Part shown: piece after piece, positions 17,568 to 26,683 of the stretch
Layout: the number at the start of each line of letters is the position of its first letter
Position numbering within the stretch: position 1 is the first letter of the stretch
Assembly (NCBI RefSeq): GCF_001427125.1
Contig: NZ_LMGK01000021.1
Location: 272,138-336,137, forward strand
Direction: 5' to 3'
Origin: Pseudomonas sp. Root562
Lineage (GTDB): Bacteria > Pseudomonadota > Gammaproteobacteria > Pseudomonadales > Pseudomonadaceae
Length of the DNA: 64,000 nucleotides
Notes under the pieces: model-generated
What the model saw: the letters and a program-made list of their open reading frames with translations, nothing else
Databases searched by the model: none
Told to the model about the DNA's origin: nothing
Made by a program: the position numbers and the translations under genes

Positions 17568-18884
17568 ATGGCCTTTCACCCAATCGCCGACGATGACGAC
17601 TCCGGTGGAGTCGTTGTTGCGCGTAAATATGCCTGGATCGTCTTTGCCCTGACGTTCAGCCTGTTGATTTCCGATTACATGTCGCGCCAGGTACTGAACG
17701 CGGTGTTCCCGCTGCTGAAAAGCGAGTGGGCGCTGAGCGACGGCCAACTCGGCCTGCTCAGTGGCATCGTTGCGCTGATGGTCGGGCTGCTGACGTTTCC
17801 GCTGTCGCTGATGGCCGACCGTTTCGGCCGGGTCAAGAGCCTGGCGCTGATGGCGATGCTCTGGAGTCTCGCGACCCTTGGCTGCGCATTGGCCCAGGAT
17901 TACCAGCAGATGTTCATCGCGCGTTTCATGGTCGGCGTCGGCGAGGCAGCCTATGGCAGCGTCGGCATCGCCGTGGTGATTTCGGTGTTTCCGAAACACA
18001 TGCGTGCCACCCTGGCCAGTGCCTTCATGGCCGGTGGCATGTTCGGCTCGGTGCTGGGCATGGCGCTGGGCGGGGCCATCGCCGCCAAACTGGGCTGGCG
18101 CTGGTCGTTTGCCGGCATGGCGCTGTTCGGCCTGGTGCTGGCGATGCTTTATCCGCTGATCGTCAAGGAAGCACGCATTGCGCCGCAACGCGCCGCCAAG
18201 GCTGTCGCGGTGGTCAAGCGGCCGTTGCGCACGTTGTGGTCCAGCCGTTCGGTGGTGGCAACTTACGTCGCCAGCGGCTTGCAATTGTTCGTCGGTGGCA
18301 CGGTGATGGTGTGGATTCCCAGCTACCTCAATCGCTACTACGACATGCCCACCGACAAGGCTGGCGGCATGGCGGCGATCATCGTGTTGTGCAGCGGCGC
18401 GGGGATGATCCTGTGCGGCATGCTCAGCGATCGCCTGTGCCGTCACTCGCCGGAGCGCAAAGTCAGCCTGGCCATCGGTTTTTGCCTGGGCAGTTGCCTG
18501 TTGTTGTCAGCAGCATTTGCCTTGCAAGCAGGGCCGTTGCAACTGGCGCTGATCTGCCTGGGCATGTTGATCGCCACCGGCACCACCGGCCCATGCGGCG
18601 CGATGGTTGCCAACCTGACGCATTACTCGGTCCACGGCACGGCGTTCGCCACGCTGACCCTGGCCAACAACATGCTGGGCCTGGCACCGGGGCCGTTCAT
18701 TACCGGCCGGGTGTCCGATCTCATCGGTTTGCATGCCGCGTTTCAACTGGTGCCGCTGGTCAGCCTCGCGGCAGCAGCGGTGTTCTTTTATGCCAAGTGT
18801 CATTACCACAAAGATATTGCCCGCCTTCAGGGTCAGAGCGTGCCTGACCCTGTCCGTGAAGCCGGGATAGAGGTGAAGTTGTGA
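17568..18884 (+). CDS. MFS transporter
   Basis: 438 residues with about 12 hydrophobic segments. The MFS loop signature follows TM2 (LMADRFGRVKS), and a central basic cytoplasmic loop (about 205-225, KEARIAPQRAAKAVAVVKR) separates the halves. It is most like the anion/organic-acid carriers. GAGGAGG precedes ATG 17568. It is followed by the DsbA-like gene with an overlapping stop/start (GTGA). It is the probable uptake system for the operon's substrate. Confidence 0.88.
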   Translation: MAFHPIADDDDSGGVVVARKYAWIVFALTFSLLISDYMSRQVLNAVFPLLKSEWALSDGQLGLLSGIVALMVGLLTFPLSLMADRFGRVKSLALMAMLWSLATLGCALAQDYQQMFIARFMVGVGEAAYGSVGIAVVISVFPKHMRATLASAFMAGGMFGSVLGMALGGAIAAKLGWRWSFAGMALFGLVLAMLYPLIVKEARIAPQRAAKAVAVVKRPLRTLWSSRSVVATYVASGLQLFVGGTVMVWIPSYLNRYYDMPTDKAGGMAAIIVLCSGAGMILCGMLSDRLCRHSPERKVSLAIGFCLGSCLLLSAAFALQAGPLQLALICLGMLIATGTTGPCGAMVANLTHYSVHGTAFATLTLANNMLGLAPGPFITGRVSDLIGLHAAFQLVPLVSLAAAAVFFYAKCHYHKDIARLQGQSVPDPVREAGIEVKL

Positions 18885-19543
18885 GTCGTCGTTTACGTAT
18901 TGATGTGTTTTTCGATTTCATCTGCCCCTGGTGCCTGATCGGTAAACGCCAACTGGAGCATGCGCTGGTGCAGTTCCGCAGTCGCCATCCGGATGTACAG
19001 GTCACCACGGCGTGGCACGGTGTGCAGTTGCTGCCGCAGTTGCCGGTGGAGGGTGAGCCATTCGCCGATTTCTACCGCAAGCGCTTGGGCAATGCCGACG
19101 CCATGACCATGCGCCAGGCCCAGGTACAGGAGGCTGCCAGGGCGGTTGGACTGGCGATTGATCTGAGCCGCATCGAAACGATGCCCAACACTGCCGACGC
19201 CCATCGCTTGTTCCAGCGTGCCACGGCGCTGGGCAATGCGGCTCAGCGTGAAATGTTGCTTGAACGCCTGTTCGCCGGCTATTTCCAGAGACGCGAAAAC
19301 CTCGGTGATCGCGAGACCCTGCTCGCCATTGCCCGCTCTTGCGGCCTTGACCCGGACACCCTGGTCGACTGTCTGAAAGGAGACGCCACACCGTTTGCAG
19401 CGCCACCGGAGGCGACCAGTGGTGTGCCGAGTTTCCAGTTCGACCAGCGCGTGACCGTCATCGGTGCACAACCGGCCCAGGCGCTGCTCGGGGCGATGAA
19501 CGAAGCCCTCAAGCACAGTGAGCGCGAGCGGCAGCCGGCATGA
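18881..19543 (+). CDS. DsbA/FrnE-family thioredoxin-fold oxidoreductase
   Basis: 220 residues. The active-site motif C15-P-W-C18 (FICPWCLIG) is at the N terminus of a DsbA-fold with a helical insert, as in FrnE and 2-hydroxychromene-2-carboxylate isomerase relatives. No signal peptide is present, so it acts in the cytoplasm. The start is GTG 18881, overlapping the upstream stop. It may isomerise or reduce a pathway intermediate, possibly with glutathione. FrnE-like proteins also occur in polyketide and sulfonate loci, and the role here is inferred only from position. Confidence 0.85.
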   Translation: MSRRLRIDVFFDFICPWCLIGKRQLEHALVQFRSRHPDVQVTTAWHGVQLLPQLPVEGEPFADFYRKRLGNADAMTMRQAQVQEAARAVGLAIDLSRIETMPNTADAHRLFQRATALGNAAQREMLLERLFAGYFQRRENLGDRETLLAIARSCGLDPDTLVDCLKGDATPFAAPPEATSGVPSFQFDQRVTVIGAQPAQALLGAMNEALKHSERERQPA

Positions 19544-19866
19544 CCCGGCGCATTCCCGTACCTGCTGGCAAACACCCGCAGGCCGGTGGCCGTGCGCTGT
19601 TCGAATTCGAAGACAAAAGCCTGGCGTTGTTCAACGTCGACGGGCAGTTGTTTGCCATCGACGACAGCTGTCCGCATCAGGGCGCCTCGTTGTGCGGCGG
19701 GCGGCTTGAGGGCTGCGTGATTCAGTGTTGCGCCCATGGCCTGCGATTCGATCTGCGCAGCGGCTACATGCTCAATTCCACGCTGGTCAAAGTCACCCAC
19801 TACCCGGTCGAGATCATCGACGACCAGGCGTTTATCGTCATCACTTGCGAGGAGTCCGCGCCATGA
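19540..19866 (+). CDS. Rieske-type [2Fe-2S] ferredoxin
   Basis: 108 residues. The cluster ligands are C44-x-H46 (CPHQGASLCGG) and C63-x-x-H66 (CCAHGLRFD), the standard Rieske spacing. It is a small soluble electron carrier or assembly partner. ATG 19540 overlaps the preceding stop by ATGA and its own stop overlaps the next start, so the genes are translationally coupled. No ring-hydroxylating oxygenase large subunit is in the operon, so its electron partner is not obvious. Confidence 0.9.
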   Translation: MTRRIPVPAGKHPQAGGRALFEFEDKSLALFNVDGQLFAIDDSCPHQGASLCGGRLEGCVIQCCAHGLRFDLRSGYMLNSTLVKVTHYPVEIIDDQAFIVITCEESAP

Positions 19867-20873
19867 GCGCCATCGCTCTCACCCGTATCCACAGTCGCAC
19901 GCGCGAACTGGCGCCGGGGCTTATCGTCAGCCTGATCGTGGCGGCCGCCGCGTCGTTCCTGTCCGAGCATTACGGTGCGCCGGTCATGCTGTTTGCCTTG
20001 CTGCTGGGCATGGCCCTGAATTTTCTGGCCGATGACGGCCCGTGCAAGGCCGGTGTCGAGTTCACCGCCCGCACAGTGCTGCGCATCGGGGTCGCACTGC
20101 TGGGCATGCGCATCACCCTGGAGCAAATGGCGGCGCTGGGCTGGAAGCCGATTGCGCTGGTGGTGATTCTGGTGGTGGTGACCATTGGTGTGTCAGTGAT
20201 CGCGGCCAAGGCGTTGGGCTTCCAGCGCCTGTTCGGCATGCTGACCGGTGGGGCGACGGCGATCTGTGGTGCTTCGGCGGCGTTGGCGCTGGCGGCGGCG
20301 CTACCCAACCATCCGCAAAAAGAGCGCGCTACGTTATTCACGGTGATTGGTGTCTCGGCGTTGTCGACCCTGGCAATGATTGTCTACCCGATGATTGCCA
20401 ACTGGCTGGAGTTGTCGCCGCAGGTGGCAGGTGTATTCCTCGGCGCGACCATTCACGATGTCGCGCAAGTGGTCGGCGCCGGTTACAGCATGTCCACCGA
20501 AACCGGTGACACGGCCACGGTGGTCAAACTGATGCGCGTGGCGATGCTGCTGCCGGTGATCGTCACCGCCGCGATGATCACCCGCATGCAGGGCGCCGAC
20601 CCGACCGGCAAGCGCCCGCCATTGCTGCCGTGGTTTGCCGTCGGTTTCCTGATCCTGGCCTGCATCAACAGCACCGGCTGGGTGGCGCCGGCGGTGCAGG
20701 GCTCGGTCAATGAACTGTCACGCTGGTGCCTGGTGGTTTCCATCAGTGCCCTGGGCATGAAGACCCGCTTGAAGGAGCTGGCAGCGGTCGGGATCAAGCC
20801 GATTTTGCTGATGGTGGGGGAGACAGTATTCCTCGTCGTGCTGGTGTTGTTGCTGCTGCGCTGGGGTTTCTAG
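19863..20873 (+). CDS. YeiH-type putative sulfate exporter (UPF0324) membrane protein
   Basis: 336 residues with about 9-10 membrane helices and the family motifs GGATAICGASAA and GATIHDVAQVVGAGYS. Relatives are annotated as putative sulfate exporters, though transport has rarely been measured. ATG 19863 overlaps the Rieske gene stop. It is the last gene before a strong terminator. In an operon with a TauD-type enzyme, export of sulfite or sulfate released from a sulfonate is the simplest reading, but no sulfite dehydrogenase is visible. Confidence 0.85.
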   Translation: MSAIALTRIHSRTRELAPGLIVSLIVAAAASFLSEHYGAPVMLFALLLGMALNFLADDGPCKAGVEFTARTVLRIGVALLGMRITLEQMAALGWKPIALVVILVVVTIGVSVIAAKALGFQRLFGMLTGGATAICGASAALALAAALPNHPQKERATLFTVIGVSALSTLAMIVYPMIANWLELSPQVAGVFLGATIHDVAQVVGAGYSMSTETGDTATVVKLMRVAMLLPVIVTAAMITRMQGADPTGKRPPLLPWFAVGFLILACINSTGWVAPAVQGSVNELSRWCLVVSISALGMKTRLKELAAVGIKPILLMVGETVFLVVLVLLLLRWGF

Positions 20874-20910
20874 GATTCACACAGAGCGCTCGATGCAACC
20901 AGCCACGAAA

Positions 20911-21005
20911 CCCGTAGGAGCAAGGCTTGCCCGCGATAGCGCCGGGTCAGGCGCCATTGATGCCGGATGTGCCGGCCTCATCGCGGGCAAGCCTTGCTCC
21001 TACAG
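20911..21005. repeat. REP pair (BIME)
   Basis: Two facing REP cores (GTAGGAGCAAGGCTTGCCCG and its inverse ending GCTCCTACAGG) separated by about 50 bases with a short internal palindrome. It lies between the YeiH gene and its terminator. Confidence 0.88.
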
Positions 21006-21070
21006 GGAGAGGGTTGTTTATCGAGTTTTCGGACAGCCACAGAGAAATGAATGCTGATTTCGCTCTTTGC

Positions 21071-21102
21071 GGCGACCGTGCCAGCGGTCGCCGTTTTTTT
21101 TT
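21071..21102 (+). terminator. Strong Rho-independent terminator of the 14494-20873 operon
   Basis: An 8-bp perfect stem GGCGACCG/CGGTCGCC with a 6-base loop, followed after one G by nine T residues on the plus strand. It lies between the exporter operon and the convergent AraC-type regulator gene. Confidence 0.9.
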
Positions 21103-21110
21103 GCCTGCTG

Positions 21111-22118
21111 TCAGGACGGTTTCTGTTTCTGCGCCCGCCACGTCGCCGGCGGCATGCCGAACTGGCTGATGAACCACCGCGTGAACGAACTTGCCATCGA
21201 ATAGCCGAGCATGTCGGCAATACGGCTCAGCGAGTAGTTCGGGTTGTCCAGATAACGCAGCACCAGATCGCGGCGCACATCGTTGATCACGTCGTTGAAC
21301 GCACAGCCGTCGTCCTTGAGGCGACGTTGCAGGGTGCGCACGTTCATGCCCTGGCTCTGCGCGACTTGCTCGATGGTCGCGCGCCCCATGGGCAGCAGCA
21401 GGTAAATGGCTTTGCGCACTTCGAACAGCATCGAGGTGCCATCGTGGCTTTGCAAAGAATCGAGATAACTTTGGGCGTAGCGGGCCATGGCCGGGTCGGC
21501 GTTGGGGTTGGTCATGTCGAGGCTGGCATCTGAGCAGACGATGCCGTTGAACTCACTGCCGAATTCCAGGGTGCAGCCGAACAGCCGGCGATGCAGTTGC
21601 AGGTTGTCCGGTGCCTTGTGCATGAAGTTGACGCTGTACGGGTGCCAGTGCGAACCGAGCAGCGCCGCGCACAAGCGGAACATCACACCGATGGCCAGCT
21701 CGGTGGCCTGGCGGCTGGGCATCGGCGTTTCGGTGACGACTTCTTCGCGGATGATCACCATCTTGCCGGCCTCTTCAATGAAGATCGCCAGCGAATCGTT
21801 CATCAGGTGCCGGTAATGCACCACCACCTGCAAGGCATCGCGCAACGTGCGCTGATGGCTGAGCAACAGGCTGACCACGCCGAAGTCCGAAAGCTGGCGC
21901 GACTCGGCCATGCTCAAGCCGAACGTCTGGCAACCACTGGCGGTGGCCGAGTCTTCCAGCAAGCGTACGGCGGCGTCGATCGCAATGCGATGCTCGGGGG
22001 CTTGCAATTGCGCCCTGCTCAGGCCGACGGCGGCCAACACATCGCGCGGGTTGAATCCCAAGTACTGGGTGACCTCCAGGTAGTTGGTCAGTACAGCAGC
22101 GCGAACAAGCTTGGGCAT
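21111..22118 (-). CDS. AraC/OruR-type transcriptional regulator
   Basis: 335 residues. An N-terminal arabinose-binding-like domain of the OruR/ArgR-Pseudomonas type (about 10-200) is followed by a C-terminal AraC double helix-turn-helix (TIEQVAQSQGMNVRTLQRRL ... SLSRIADMLGYSMASSFTRWF). Such regulators usually activate a neighbouring catabolic operon when its substrate binds. Candidates are the operon ending at 20873 (convergent) and the transporter/acyl-CoA set starting at 22474 (divergent). The gap of 355 bases on the divergent side makes the latter at least equally likely. Confidence 0.92.
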   Translation of the reverse strand: MPKLVRAAVLTNYLEVTQYLGFNPRDVLAAVGLSRAQLQAPEHRIAIDAAVRLLEDSATASGCQTFGLSMAESRQLSDFGVVSLLLSHQRTLRDALQVVVHYRHLMNDSLAIFIEEAGKMVIIREEVVTETPMPSRQATELAIGVMFRLCAALLGSHWHPYSVNFMHKAPDNLQLHRRLFGCTLEFGSEFNGIVCSDASLDMTNPNADPAMARYAQSYLDSLQSHDGTSMLFEVRKAIYLLLPMGRATIEQVAQSQGMNVRTLQRRLKDDGCAFNDVINDVRRDLVLRYLDNPNYSLSRIADMLGYSMASSFTRWFISQFGMPPATWRAQKQKPS

Positions 22119-22473
22119 GCGTAGGTCTTCCCTGGGCCGATGGCTTCTTTTTCTGATGGGCGGGCGTGGCGACTATATCCAGCGCATCGACCGTTGAACA
22201 GTTGTCTTGTTGGCGATGGACATCACGCTGGCGGGCGTTGAATCAGCGCTGCTTGCGCGAGCAATCCAGGCTCATCCGTTGATTACAGTGACCCTGCGCC
22301 AACCTGTGGGGTTATTCGACCAGCGGTCGAGGCGATAAAGTGTCGGACAATTTGTCATCAAAAGAAAAGTGCCTGACGTCCAATGTAAAGCGCCTCGAGT
22401 GGGCGCTCTTTAATGTCGACCCTACAAAAAGCCTCTGGCGAAAACAGCCAGTCGAGATATCGAGAAAGCGAAG
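22119..22473. promoter_or_regulatory. Gene-free divergent promoter region
   Basis: No coding sequence is apparent. The region lies between the AraC-type gene and the divergent hydrolase gene and should hold both promoters. One short inverted repeat, TCGACC-AGC-GGTCGA at 22316-22330, might be an operator or a weak hairpin. No REP element is seen. Confidence 0.45.
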
Positions 22474-23049
22474 GTGTTGACCGTGGACAAATTGCAAACT
22501 GCCGCCACCGTTCTGATCGTACCGGGCCTGCGCGAGCACGTTGCCGAGCATTGGCAAACGTTGCTGCAAGCCAAGCTCGCCAAGGTACGCAGCGTCCCGC
22601 CGCTGGAGACCGACAAGCTCGACTGCGGTGCTCGCGTACGGGCTATCCAGCACGAACTGGAGCAGATCGACGGCCCGGTGATTCTGGTAGCCCACAGTGC
22701 CGGCGTGCTGATGGTCGCGCATTGGGCGGCGCAGTACAGCCGTCCAATCAAGGGCGCATTGCTGGCCGCTCCACCGGACCTCGATGCAGTCTGGCCGGCC
22801 AACTATCCCTCTTCGGAAACACTCAGCAACCAAGGCTGGAATCCTCTGCCACAAGGCCCGCTGCCATTCCGCAGCATCGTGGCCGGCAGCACCAACGATC
22901 ACCTGGCCAGTTTTTCCGCCGTGACCCGCATGGCTGAAAACTGGGGCGCCGAATTGCTCGATCTGGGCGATGTCGGCCATCTCAATCCGGCCGCAGGATT
23001 TGGCCACTGGGCGCAAGCCGAGGCACTGATCCTGCGATTGGACCAATAA
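22474..23049 (+). CDS. Alpha/beta hydrolase of the RBBP9/YdeN family
   Basis: 191 residues. The serine nucleophile elbow is AHSAG (S75), with a likely aspartate in GSTNDHLAS and histidine in DVGHLNP completing the triad. Members are small serine hydrolases of mostly unknown substrate. The start is uncertain: GTG at 22474, or GTG at 22483, which has AAGGTG six bases upstream and may be the better choice. It stands between the AraC-type gene and the DUF1302 gene. An esterase feeding the acyl-CoA steps downstream is possible. Confidence 0.85.
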   Translation: MLTVDKLQTAATVLIVPGLREHVAEHWQTLLQAKLAKVRSVPPLETDKLDCGARVRAIQHELEQIDGPVILVAHSAGVLMVAHWAAQYSRPIKGALLAAPPDLDAVWPANYPSSETLSNQGWNPLPQGPLPFRSIVAGSTNDHLASFSAVTRMAENWGAELLDLGDVGHLNPAAGFGHWAQAEALILRLDQ

Positions 23050-23186
23050 AACAGCACCGCTAATACAGGAGCCGGCAGGCATCACGCCAGTCGGCATTTG
23101 CCCTCACTCCTGAAAACGCAGACCCGAAGAGGAATGCGCGAGGGCGGCTGCGCTTAAAACAAATACAAAAAGGCGGAGACAACGCA

Positions 23187-25190
23187 ATGCACAACAACAA
23201 GAGTCACGGGTTCACCGCATCACGCTACACATTGCTGGCCTCGGCCATTCTCGCGGCAACGGTGCCGATGGCCCATGCGGCCGAGATCGAGACAGGTAAC
23301 CCGGACTGGACCGTTCGCCTGGATAACACAGTCAAGTACAACTATGGCGTGCGCACCGAAAGTGCCGACAAACGCATGTTGGCTACGCCAAACAACAACG
23401 ACGGCGATTACAACTTTCGCAAGGCCGGCACCAACATCACCAACCGCGTCGACCTGTTGACCGAGATGGACGTGGTCTACCAGAACCACATGGGCTTTCG
23501 CGTCAGTGCCGCCAGCTGGTACGACAAGGCGTACGAAAACACCGGTTCCAATTCCAACCCGTTCGTCAACGGCAACGGTTCGACCTCGGGCCTGATCGCC
23601 AACGACCCGCGCCTGGCAGGCGTCACCCGTGACAACGTCGGCACCGGCAGCCCGCACCTGAGCAACTACGCCCAGCGCTACTACACCGGCCCGTCCGGCG
23701 AAATCCTCGATGCCTTCGTGTTTTACAGCACCGAAGTGGGCGAGGAGTCGATACTCAGCGTCAAGGCTGGCCAGCACAACGTGTTCTGGGGCGAGACCAT
23801 TCTCAACCCGGTGCACTCGGTCAGTTACGGCCAGTCGGGCCTCGACCTGGCCAAACTCGCCGCATCGCCGGGCACCGAAGCCAAGGAACTGTTCGTCCCG
23901 CGCAACCAGCTGTCGATGTCGTTCACCGTCAACCCGGAATTGACCGTCGGCGCGCAGTACTTCCTCGATTGGGATGAGGCGCGCCTGCCGGAAGCGGGCA
24001 CTTACTACGGTGGTTCCGACCTCGTCGGTTTCGGTGCGCAATCGTTCCTGCTCGGCAACACCAACGCCGTGGTTCCGGGCAGCCCGCTCGGTTGTGGCCT
24101 GGCGCCGTGCAACGGTTTGACCAACGTCCGCCGCGGCCATGACCTGACGCCGGACAAGCGCGGTGACTGGGGCGTCATGGCCAAGTGGTCGCCAGCCTGG
24201 CTGGACGGCACCCTCGGCGTTTACTACCGCGAAACATCGGAGATCCTGCCGCAAGCCTGGCTGGACGCCCGTGGCCTGACCTCGGCCAACCCCAACGGCA
24301 CCCGCCCGGCCGGTCAAGTGCCTGCGGTGATCAACACCCTTAACTCGCTGAACACCGCCACCTATCAGATGGCCTACGCCGACAACATCAAGATCGTCGG
24401 CCTGAGCCTGTCCAAGGATGTCGGCGGTGTGAGTGTGGGGTCGGACCTGAACATTCGCCACAACATGCCGCTGGCCAGTATTCCGGCGATCGTCAGCACC
24501 AACAGCCCGTTGGGCCTGGGTCAGGGTCTTGGCTTGCTGCCGGCGCGAACTGCTGCCACGGGTGTGATTTATGACACGCCGGAAAAGGGCGACAGCATGG
24601 CTGCCACCGGCGACACCCTGCATTGGACGATCAATGGCCTGATGACCATTGCCGATACGCCGCTGTTCGATTCGGCAACCCTGCTCGGCGAGTTGTATTA
24701 CAGCAACCTGCTCAAGCTCGATAGCAAGAACGAGGCGCTCTACAAAGGCAAGGACAGCTATCGCGGCATCGACGCACCGACCCGGGACAACTGGGGCATC
24801 GCGGTCAACTTCACCCCGACCTGGTACCAGGTGTTCCCCGGTGTTGACCTCAACGCGCCGATGTCCGTCAACGTCGGCCTCGATGGCGTGTCACCGGTCT
24901 CCGGTGGCGGTGCCAAAGACACCGGCAACTACGCCGTCGGCCTCGGTGCCGTTGTGTACAACAAATACTTTGTCGACCTGAAGTACGTGGACTCCTTCGG
25001 CAAAACCGACAAGTGCAATGTCAGCGGCGTAAGCACCGGCCCGACCGGTGGCGACGGCTCTACGCCGAACGCTTTCAGCGGCAACGAAAACTACGCCTGT
25101 TACGCCGGTGGCTACTCGGCCTTCTCCGGAGGTGGCGCAACGACTGAGGACCGTGGCGCCGTTTACCTGACGATGAAAACCACTTTTTGA
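23187..25190 (+). CDS. DUF1302 outer-membrane-associated protein
   Basis: 667 residues with a signal peptide (cleavage after AHA, residues about 1-31) and long aromatic-rich beta-strand-like repeats (WTVRLDNTVKYNYGVR near the mature N terminus, YLTMKTTF at the end). A terminal Phe is typical of outer-membrane barrels. DUF1302 proteins commonly pair with DUF1329 in genomes that use hydrophobic acids, esters, terpenes or steroids. The next gene is that partner, 41 bases later. A role in moving a lipophilic compound across the outer membrane is inferred. Confidence 0.88.
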   Translation: MHNNKSHGFTASRYTLLASAILAATVPMAHAAEIETGNPDWTVRLDNTVKYNYGVRTESADKRMLATPNNNDGDYNFRKAGTNITNRVDLLTEMDVVYQNHMGFRVSAASWYDKAYENTGSNSNPFVNGNGSTSGLIANDPRLAGVTRDNVGTGSPHLSNYAQRYYTGPSGEILDAFVFYSTEVGEESILSVKAGQHNVFWGETILNPVHSVSYGQSGLDLAKLAASPGTEAKELFVPRNQLSMSFTVNPELTVGAQYFLDWDEARLPEAGTYYGGSDLVGFGAQSFLLGNTNAVVPGSPLGCGLAPCNGLTNVRRGHDLTPDKRGDWGVMAKWSPAWLDGTLGVYYRETSEILPQAWLDARGLTSANPNGTRPAGQVPAVINTLNSLNTATYQMAYADNIKIVGLSLSKDVGGVSVGSDLNIRHNMPLASIPAIVSTNSPLGLGQGLGLLPARTAATGVIYDTPEKGDSMAATGDTLHWTINGLMTIADTPLFDSATLLGELYYSNLLKLDSKNEALYKGKDSYRGIDAPTRDNWGIAVNFTPTWYQVFPGVDLNAPMSVNVGLDGVSPVSGGGAKDTGNYAVGLGAVVYNKYFVDLKYVDSFGKTDKCNVSGVSTGPTGGDGSTPNAFSGNENYACYAGGYSAFSGGGATTEDRGAVYLTMKTTF

Positions 25191-25231
25191 TTCACCACTG
25201 ATTTGCTCAATGCAAGCAGGAGAATAACAAG

Positions 25232-26590
25232 ATGAAATTCGCACAAACCGTGTTGGCCGTTTCGCTGGCCATGGTCCTGGCCGCTCAGGCACAGGCCGCT
25301 GTTTCAACCCAGGAAGCCGCCAAGCTGGGCAGCAGCCTGACGCTGGTCGGCGCTGAAAAGGCCGGGAACGCTGATGGTTCCATTCCGGCCTACAACGGTG
25401 GCCTGACCACGCCACCGGCCAGTTTCAAATCCGGTGACAGCATGCGCCCGGACCCGTTTGCCAGCGAAAAACCGCTGCTGGTGATCGACGGCAAGAACGT
25501 CGATCAGTACAAGAACCTGCTCAGCGCCACCACCGTTGAACTGGCCAAGCGCTTCCCGACGTTCCGTGTCGATGTGTTCCCGACTCACCGTACCGTCTCG
25601 CTGCCACAGGCCATTCTGGACAACGGCGTGAAGAACGCCAGCGGTGCCAAGTCCCTGGAAAACGGCCTGGCCATCGACAACGTGCTGCCGGGCGTACCGT
25701 TCCCGATCCCTCAGTCGGGCAACGAAGCGATGTGGAACTTCCTGTTGCGTTATCAGGGCGTGAGCATCAACTCCAAGTACGACTCCTGGAACGTCGACTC
25801 CGCGGGTGTGCCGAGCCTGGCGACCACCGGGCAGGCGTTCATTTCCTACCCGATCTACGAAAACCTCTCGCAGCCGATCAGCAGCGCCGACGTGTACTAC
25901 CAGATGAAACTGTCGTACACCGGCCCCGCGCGCCGAGCAGGCGAAGCGGTGATGCTCAAGGACGCCGCCAACCCGCTGCAACAACCACGCCGCGCCTGGC
26001 AATACCTGCCGGGTCAGCGTCGGGTGAAACTGGCGCCGAACCTGGCTTACGACACACCGAACCCGGGCACCGCCGGTGCGGGCACCTACGATGACGTGTT
26101 CGTGTTCAACGGGGCGCTGGATCGCTACGACTGGAAGCTGGTGGGCAAGCAGGAAATGATCGTGCCCTACAACACCTACAAGCTGACCTACGCCCAGGAT
26201 CCGAAGTCGCTGACCACCGCCAACCACCTCGCGCCGGACTTCGTGCGCTGGGAAAAACACCGTGTATGGGTCGTCGAAGGCACGCTCAAGGCCGGTGCCC
26301 GGCACATCTACGCCAAGCGCCGCTTCTACCTCGACGAAGACAGTTGGAGCGCTCTGGCCTCTGACCAGTACGACGCCCGTGGACAGCTCTATCGCGGCTC
26401 CTTCGCCTTCCTCAGCCAGAGCTACGACAAGCAGGTGCCGGACTCCACGCCGTTCATGATCTACGACCTGGTAGGCGGTTCCTACAACATCAACGGCGTC
26501 GTCGGCCCGTACGGCGGCATCAAGTACATCGAGCCGCTCTCCAAGGCGCAGTGGTCGTCGGAATCCCTGGCCGGCGCCGGCATTCGCTAA
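25232..26590 (+). CDS. DUF1329 periplasmic LolB-like protein
   Basis: 452 residues with a signal peptide (MKFAQTVLAVSLAMVLAAQAQA). The mature part has family features such as ADGSIPAYNGGL and the C-terminal YGGIKYIEPLSKAQW. DUF1329 is thought to adopt a LolB-like half-barrel able to shield a lipid in the periplasm. GGAG precedes ATG 25232. It forms an operon with DUF1302. The combination with YCF48 and RND/MMPL genes recurs in Proteobacteria and suggests one envelope transport system for a hydrophobic ligand, direction unknown. Confidence 0.88.
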   Translation: MKFAQTVLAVSLAMVLAAQAQAAVSTQEAAKLGSSLTLVGAEKAGNADGSIPAYNGGLTTPPASFKSGDSMRPDPFASEKPLLVIDGKNVDQYKNLLSATTVELAKRFPTFRVDVFPTHRTVSLPQAILDNGVKNASGAKSLENGLAIDNVLPGVPFPIPQSGNEAMWNFLLRYQGVSINSKYDSWNVDSAGVPSLATTGQAFISYPIYENLSQPISSADVYYQMKLSYTGPARRAGEAVMLKDAANPLQQPRRAWQYLPGQRRVKLAPNLAYDTPNPGTAGAGTYDDVFVFNGALDRYDWKLVGKQEMIVPYNTYKLTYAQDPKSLTTANHLAPDFVRWEKHRVWVVEGTLKAGARHIYAKRRFYLDEDSWSALASDQYDARGQLYRGSFAFLSQSYDKQVPDSTPFMIYDLVGGSYNINGVVGPYGGIKYIEPLSKAQWSSESLAGAGIR

Positions 26591-26591
26591 G

Positions 26592-26626
26592 CCTGTGGGA
26601 GCGAGCAGGCTCGCTCCCACAACAGC
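26592..26626. repeat. REP palindrome
   Basis: A compact perfect palindrome TGTGGGAGCGAG-CAGG-CTCGCTCCCACA just after the DUF1329 stop codon. It can fold into a stable mRNA hairpin that would protect or set the level of the upstream message relative to the downstream YCF48-RND genes. Confidence 0.85.
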
Positions 26627-26683
26627 ATGAACGTCGGGCACACGCCTGTGTGTCCCGACGCGGCTTTCCGAAGAGGACGCGGT

